Assembly: GCA_023392945.1 (NCBI GenBank)
Contig: JAEWNB010000138.1
Location: forward strand, 1 to 10,501
Direction of reading: 5' to 3'
From: Bacteroidota bacterium
Lineage (GTDB): Bacteria > Bacteroidota > Bacteroidia > Bacteroidales > WCHB1-69
DNA: 10,501 nt
The notes below the pieces were generated by a model. That model searched no databases. It was not told the DNA's origin and worked only from the letters and a program-made list of their open reading frames with translations. This document shows, one piece after another, positions 6,831 to 10,501 of this stretch (its first letter is position 1; each line of letters starts with the position of its first letter). Position numbers and translations under genes: made by a program.

Positions 6831-7532
6831 ATGAAAAAAATTAAATGGTTCTTTTTTGGCCTATTAGCATTCTTTTTTGCTTCCTGCGTTGATGAAACCA
6901 ATGAATATGCCCGTCCTCAATATTTAAACTCCGAAATATCGGCTGCCTTGAAAGAGTGCCTGAAGGTTTCAGTGGACAGTGCTACAACACATCTCTGTGA
7001 TACAAACGGTTTTTCTCAATATAACGAAGGATCTTATCTAATTGGATTGCCTTCTTCTGCAAATACTATTGTTACTACCCTCATTGCCAATGGTCATGAA
7101 GAGATTATTAATTCATTGATTTTAAAAATAAATCTTGCAGCTGAAAGTTGCGGAGATAATGTAACTACCTATTACGATTTGGCAATTAATAATGTAGCTT
7201 TTTCGGATCCTAATGCCATACTTTACGGAAATGACAGTGCAGCCACAAATTACCTTAAATCTGTGAAGACGCTTTATCTTCTTCAATCATTAAACAATTC
7301 CGTGAAGACAAAGATGGATAATAGTGGCGCTACTGCAGCATGGAATCAGGTACTTGCTACTTATTATCTTTATGATACCCAACCTGTAAGCATTGATTTA
7401 ACAGCTCATGTGACAAGTAAGATTGTGGATGGCATATTTTCTGAAATGTACTTGGAAGAGTATAATGTCCGCCATAATGCAAATCACAGGAGTTCAAATC
7501 TGATGAAAAAAGTCTTTGCTCAGTTGGATTAA
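6831..7532 (+). CDS. DUF4197 family lipoprotein
   Basis: A 233-residue predicted lipoprotein. The N-terminus has two lysines, a Phe/Leu-rich hydrophobic stretch (about 6-15) and a lipobox ending FASC, with Cys19 as the lipidated residue. The mature protein starts C-V-D-E; acidic residues just after the Cys resemble surface-export signals known in some Bacteroidota lipoproteins, but this is only suggestive. The body matches DUF4197 by pattern: ISAALKECLKV near the start, a GLP segment, an NLAAE helix, AILYGNDSAATNYL (about 130-143), and a C-terminal IVDGIFSEMYLEEYNVR then LMKKVFAQLD. The family is mostly helical, envelope-located and of unknown function. The gene is divergent from birA and 88 bp upstream of the phosphofructokinase gene on the same strand. 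Confidence 0.82.
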   Translation: MKKIKWFFFGLLAFFFASCVDETNEYARPQYLNSEISAALKECLKVSVDSATTHLCDTNGFSQYNEGSYLIGLPSSANTIVTTLIANGHEEIINSLILKINLAAESCGDNVTTYYDLAINNVAFSDPNAILYGNDSAATNYLKSVKTLYLLQSLNNSVKTKMDNSGATAAWNQVLATYYLYDTQPVSIDLTAHVTSKIVDGIFSEMYLEEYNVRHNANHRSSNLMKKVFAQLD

Positions 7533-7554
7533 GAATAGTATTGATTATTATTCT
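7532..7554 (+). terminator. Possible weak terminator hairpin after the DUF4197 gene
   Basis: AGAATAGTA (7532-7540) can pair with TATTATTCT (7546-7554) through nine pairs including one G-U, with a 5-nt loop TTGAT, starting at the last base of the stop codon. The stem is AT-rich and only two T's follow directly, so it is a weak candidate. A second small stem (TACTC/GAGTA, 7559-7574) follows. No TAnnTTTG box is seen in the rest of the gap, so read-through into the next gene is possible. Confidence 0.3.
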
Positions 7555-7620
7555 TTAGTACTCTCCTGCGAGTAGGAATGTCTTTTAAAATTCTGAAATT
7601 AAAGTATAATAATATATAGT

Positions 7621-8856
7621 ATGAAAGAAACTAAATTATTTGCCGGTAAAACATTGGCAATTTTATCGGGAGGAGGAGATACTCCTGCCATTAACTCAAG
7701 TATTGAATGTGTTAGGAACAGAGCTTCGATGCTCGGTTTTAAGGTTTACGGAGTTCAGCGTGGATGGAAAGGGCTCCTTGGAGATGGTGATGTAGTAGAT
7801 TTGACCAACTGTGCCTATAATGGTATTTATGGTGGAACAGCACTGTTATCAAGCCGTACTAATCCTTTCCCAAGTAAGAAAAATCCGGAAGACCGCTCTC
7901 AACAAATTCTTAGAAATATTGAACGTTATAAAATAGATGTTCTTGTTACAATTGGCGGTGATGATACTAACGGAGCTGCAAAAAAGATGTATGAAAAATA
8001 TGGAATTCCGGTCATCGGCTTCCCTAAAACTATTGATAACGACTTACGGACACACTCTATTCACCACTATCAAGGCAAACAATATGAAACTGTCCTTTGT
8101 CCGGGTTTCCCATCCGGCGCAATGGCTATAAAAAAACTGACAAGTAAATTACATACTACCAACGAATCACATCAACGAATTATGGTGTTGGAAGTGATGG
8201 GACGCGATGCCGGTTGGCTAACAGGAACTGCAATTTTTGGTGGAGCTCAAATGGCACTGGTACCTGAAATCGAGATGACTAAAGAACGTCAGGATTTCTT
8301 CTTCGAACAAGTTAAGGAGAAATATATGCGATCCAAAAAGCGCAGTCTGATTATTGCCGTTTCTGAAGGTGTTCGCTGGTGGAATGAAGAAAAAGGATCC
8401 TTGGATATGGTTTATGCCAGTTCCGATCTTGATGAATATGGTCATCCCCGTTTCGGAGGAATCAGCGGCGTTATCGCTTCCGACATCTCCAAAAAACTGG
8501 GTATCGAAGCTCGTGGTCAAATTTCTGGCTATATCCCAAGATCCGGTAAATGTTATGAATACGATCGACGACTTACTTCCACTCTTGCAGACAAAATTGT
8601 CGATTTGCTTCTTAGAGAAGATTATGGTAAAATGCCCGTAATGAGAGATATTGTTCCTTACAGCGAACTCGAAGAATATCATACTGATGCCATTGATATG
8701 GGAAATGTTGGCAATTTTCCACTCCCTGCCAACTATTATGATCCCAATGAATTCTATTTTACCGACCAATACATGGACTATCTTACCAATATAATTGGAG
8801 CGCCTTGCAGATTGGAATTTGACTATGAATTCCCGATTGTTATACCTCAAAATTAA
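7621..8856 (+). CDS. 6-phosphofructokinase, pyrophosphate-dependent type by active-site residues
   Basis: A 411-residue glycolytic enzyme of the PfkA superfamily that phosphorylates fructose 6-phosphate to fructose 1,6-bisphosphate. Family motifs: glycine-rich GGGDTPAIN (17-25), IGGDDT (111-116), PKTIDND (135-141) with catalytic base Asp139, MGRDAGWL (193-200), and a SEG with the substrate-binding Glu249. Two positions separate ATP from PPi users: after GGD (Gly104 in E. coli) this protein has Asp115, and before TIDND (Gly124 in E. coli) it has Lys136. Both are the residues of PPi-dependent enzymes (EC 2.7.1.90), whose reaction is reversible and lacks ATP-type allosteric control. The length is above that of E. 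coli PfkA (320), in keeping with the longer PPi/group III branch. No TAnnTTTG box is visible upstream; murA starts 3 bp after its stop, so the two are very likely co-transcribed. Confidence 0.92.
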   Translation: MKETKLFAGKTLAILSGGGDTPAINSSIECVRNRASMLGFKVYGVQRGWKGLLGDGDVVDLTNCAYNGIYGGTALLSSRTNPFPSKKNPEDRSQQILRNIERYKIDVLVTIGGDDTNGAAKKMYEKYGIPVIGFPKTIDNDLRTHSIHHYQGKQYETVLCPGFPSGAMAIKKLTSKLHTTNESHQRIMVLEVMGRDAGWLTGTAIFGGAQMALVPEIEMTKERQDFFFEQVKEKYMRSKKRSLIIAVSEGVRWWNEEKGSLDMVYASSDLDEYGHPRFGGISGVIASDISKKLGIEARGQISGYIPRSGKCYEYDRRLTSTLADKIVDLLLREDYGKMPVMRDIVPYSELEEYHTDAIDMGNVGNFPLPANYYDPNEFYFTDQYMDYLTNIIGAPCRLEFDYEFPIVIPQN

Positions 8857-8859
8857 ATT

Positions 8860-10167
8860 ATGAGTAATTTTATCATCCAAGGAGGTCATTCTCTAAAAGG
8901 AGATATCACTCCGCAGGGAGCTAAAAATGAAGCTCTTCAGGTTATTTGTGCAGTTCTGTTGACAAAAGAACCTGTTATTATTTCCAATATTCCCAATATA
9001 AGAGATGTGCAACGTCTGATGGAAATTGTGAAAGCCATGGGCGTTGAAATTGACAGATTTGCCGATGATACTTTCCGTTTTCATGCTAAGAATATCAATC
9101 TCGACTATTTGCAAACTCTCGAATTTTTGAAACTGTCAGGAACTATCAGGGCTTCTATCATGATTTTAGGTCCTATGCTTGGGAGATTTGGAAAAGCTTA
9201 TGCTACAACGCCGGGGGGAGATAAAATCGGCAGACGCCCCCTGACAACTCACTTTGAGGGTTTTGCAAAGTTAGGTGCTAAAATTAAAAAATGTTCCGAT
9301 TCAAATGTTTTTGAATTGTCGGCTAATCCTTTGAAAGGGACTTACATGCTTCTGAATGAAGCTTCTGTTACCGGAACTGCCAATGTGGTGATGGCAGCTG
9401 TTATGGCGAAGGGTAAGACCACTATTTTTAATGCAGCCTGTGAACCCTATCTCTATCAGTTGTGCTCTATGCTCAATCGGATGGGAGCCAAAATTAGCGG
9501 TATAGGATCCAATTTGCTCACTATTGAAGGAGTGGAAGAACTTCATGGTTGTGAACATAGAATTCTTCCCGACATGATTGAAGTGGGTAGTTTCATGGGA
9601 ATGGCTGCTATCACCCATTCAGAAATTACCATTCGTAATTGCGGATTGGAACACTTAGGCATTATCCCTTACACTTTTTCTAAATTAGGTATTAAATTTC
9701 ATAAAAAAGGCGATGACATCATCATTCCTCAGCAAGATGAATATGAAATTGAAACCAATATGGATGGATCAATTCTTTCTATTGCCGATGCTCCCTGGCC
9801 CGGCTTTACTCCTGACCTGATCAGCATTGCGCTGGTAACGGCCATTCAAGCCAAAGGAAGTGTCCTTATCTACCAGAAAATGTTCGAAAGTCGCCTTTTC
9901 TTTGTTGATAAACTCCAGGAAATGGGTGCGCATATAATTCTGTGTGATCCTCACCGCGCTACAGTTATCGGATTAGCTAATAAGTATAAACTCAGAGGAA
10001 CCACCATGTCATCTCCGGATATCAGAGCAGGAGTGGCTTTGCTTATTGCTGCCTTGTCGGCTCAAGGAACTAGTGTTATCCAAAATATTGAACAAATTGA
10101 TCGTGGATATCAAAATATTGTTGAAAGACTCAATGCTTTAGGAGCTAAAATTGAAAGAGTGGAGTAA
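8860..10167 (+). CDS. murA: UDP-N-acetylglucosamine 1-carboxyvinyltransferase MurA (Cys-to-Asp active site)
   Basis: A 435-residue cytosolic enzyme catalysing the first committed step of peptidoglycan synthesis: enolpyruvyl transfer from PEP to UDP-GlcNAc. Visible family residues: GAKNEAL (20-26, with Lys22 and Asn23), TIRAS (Arg97), IGRRP (Arg125), FTPD with Asp319 at the general-base position, and DIRAGVALLIAAL (Arg389). The mobile-loop motif reads PGGDKIGRRP, so Asp121 (GAT at 9220-9222) replaces the Cys that is Cys115 in E. coli MurA. From studied Cys-to-Asp enzymes and natural Asp-type MurAs, this keeps activity but removes the nucleophile alkylated by fosfomycin. Slightly longer than E. 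coli MurA (419). It follows the phosphofructokinase gene by 3 bp and is followed by a palindrome that may end the transcript. Confidence 0.96.
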   Translation: MSNFIIQGGHSLKGDITPQGAKNEALQVICAVLLTKEPVIISNIPNIRDVQRLMEIVKAMGVEIDRFADDTFRFHAKNINLDYLQTLEFLKLSGTIRASIMILGPMLGRFGKAYATTPGGDKIGRRPLTTHFEGFAKLGAKIKKCSDSNVFELSANPLKGTYMLLNEASVTGTANVVMAAVMAKGKTTIFNAACEPYLYQLCSMLNRMGAKISGIGSNLLTIEGVEELHGCEHRILPDMIEVGSFMGMAAITHSEITIRNCGLEHLGIIPYTFSKLGIKFHKKGDDIIIPQQDEYEIETNMDGSILSIADAPWPGFTPDLISIALVTAIQAKGSVLIYQKMFESRLFFVDKLQEMGAHIILCDPHRATVIGLANKYKLRGTTMSSPDIRAGVALLIAALSAQGTSVIQNIEQIDRGYQNIVERLNALGAKIERVE

Positions 10168-10183
10168 ACAAAATTTGTATGAA

Positions 10184-10233
10184 AAGTGATTCTTAAATTT
10201 TCAGGTCATTTTTCTTTTCTTTAAGTGATTCTT
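10184..10233 (+). repeat. 11-bp direct repeat downstream of murA
   Basis: AAGTGATTCTT occurs at 10184-10194 and again at 10223-10233, 39 bp apart start to start. The second copy runs into the 22-bp palindrome. It could be a remnant of duplication or an insertion scar; chance is possible in this AT-rich gap. Confidence 0.4.
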
Positions 10234-10251
10234 TGCATATATATGCAAAGA
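10230..10251 (+). terminator. Perfect 22-bp palindrome, possible terminator of the pfk-murA unit
   Basis: TCTTTGCATAT and ATATGCAAAGA are perfectly complementary. As RNA this gives a 9-bp stem (UCUUUGCAU/AUGCAAAGA) with an AUAU loop, 62 bp after the murA stop. A U-rich stretch follows (CTTCTTTATTGACTTTTTT) but is not directly against the stem. It may be an intrinsic terminator, or a protein-binding palindrome in the gap before the transposase gene. Confidence 0.45.
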
Positions 10252-10404
10252 CTTCTTTATTGACTTTTTTCCAAAAAATTACGTTTTTAAAATTATTTAG
10301 AGCACCCTTTTTATTTTGTTTTATTGATTTGTGAGGAGATTATCATTATATTGCTTACTATTAAATTATTATTTATGAATACTCAATATTTCGCCTAAAA
10401 AGAT

Positions 10405-10412
10405 TATCTTTG
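10405..10412 (+). promoter_or_regulatory. Bacteroidota -7 promoter element for the transposase-like gene
   Basis: TATCTTTG matches TAnnTTTG, identical to the box of the DUF4197 gene. It ends 26 bp before the ATG at 10439, with an A-rich leader (AACAAGAAAAAGAATAAAA). No -33 element is clear. Confidence 0.5.
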
Positions 10413-10438
10413 CAGGATTAACAAGAAAAAGAATAAAA

Positions 10439-10501
10439 ATGAATCTATTAAATTTTTCGGCACAGTATCCGGATGAAGCAAGTTGCAAGCTCAAATGGAA
10501 A
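10439..10501 (+). CDS. IS1595-type transposase, N-terminal fragment (runs off right edge)
   Basis: Only 21 codons are visible: MNLLNFSAQYPDEASCKLKWK, open at the right edge. The start pattern, a short Leu/Phe-rich N-terminus then (F/Y)PDE-A-SC and a basic/aromatic stretch, is typical of the region just before the zinc ribbon of IS1595-family (ISXO2-like) transposases. The zinc-ribbon cysteines, catalytic residues and right inverted repeat would all lie beyond the window, so neither the family nor intactness can be proved here. I could not identify a left inverted repeat in the 271-bp gap before it. If it is an IS, it has landed directly behind the pfk-murA unit. Confidence 0.6.
   Translation, partial: MNLLNFSAQYPDEASCKLKWK

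Noticed and set aside
6790..6831. Extending birA upstream to a TTG at 6831.
   Set aside because: It would run through both promoter boxes, use a rare start and add 14 residues not expected in the family.
8218..8889. Long minus-strand reading frame (223 codons) opposite the phosphofructokinase gene.
   Set aside because: It lies antisense to a strongly conserved gene, has no recognisable domain and no promoter box; a shadow frame.
10300..10309. GC-richer GAGCACCC patch in the AT-rich gap, considered as the left inverted repeat of the transposase element.
   Set aside because: Its orientation would suit the right end of an element lying to the left, and no matching partner is in the window.
1..10501. 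CRISPR arrays, tRNA or rRNA genes, toxin-antitoxin or phage-defence modules.
   Set aside because: No regularly spaced direct repeats, tRNA-like folds or matching protein motifs were seen on either strand.

Overview
The window looks like chromosomal DNA from a member of the Bacteroidota, most likely a Bacteroidales species with a type IX secretion system (T9SS). Three things point there. The first gene ends in a T9SS type A sorting domain. Several genes are preceded by the Bacteroidota -7 element TAnnTTTG rather than a sigma70-type -10 box. The DNA is AT-rich, with A-rich leaders and no clear Shine-Dalgarno sequences. Genus cannot be fixed from the sequence alone.

Layout from left to right. 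(1) The 3' end of a secreted or surface-anchored repeat protein on the plus strand, with immunoglobulin-like repeats of exactly 69 residues and a C-terminal sorting domain. (2) A minus-strand pair, a YjbQ/UPF0047 protein followed by a D-2-hydroxyacid dehydrogenase. (3) Divergent from it, mfd (transcription-repair coupling factor), convergent with (4) a minus-strand single-function biotin-protein ligase. (5) Divergent from the ligase, with promoters almost back to back, a DUF4197 lipoprotein. (6) A tightly spaced pair (3 bp gap) on the plus strand: a phosphofructokinase with the residues of the pyrophosphate-dependent type, and a MurA with Asp in place of the catalytic Cys. (7) A 271-bp AT-rich gap with a perfect 22-bp palindrome, then the first 21 codons of an apparent IS1595-type transposase running off the right edge.

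Most of this is housekeeping content and I see no convincing new multi-gene system. The points most worth a second look are the MurA Cys-to-Asp change (predicting fosfomycin insensitivity), the PPi-type phosphofructokinase coupled to murA, the nearly abutting divergent promoters between birA and the DUF4197 gene (which would leave birA with an almost leaderless mRNA), and the regular secreted repeat array. Functional calls are by motif and family recognition by eye; no database search was run.
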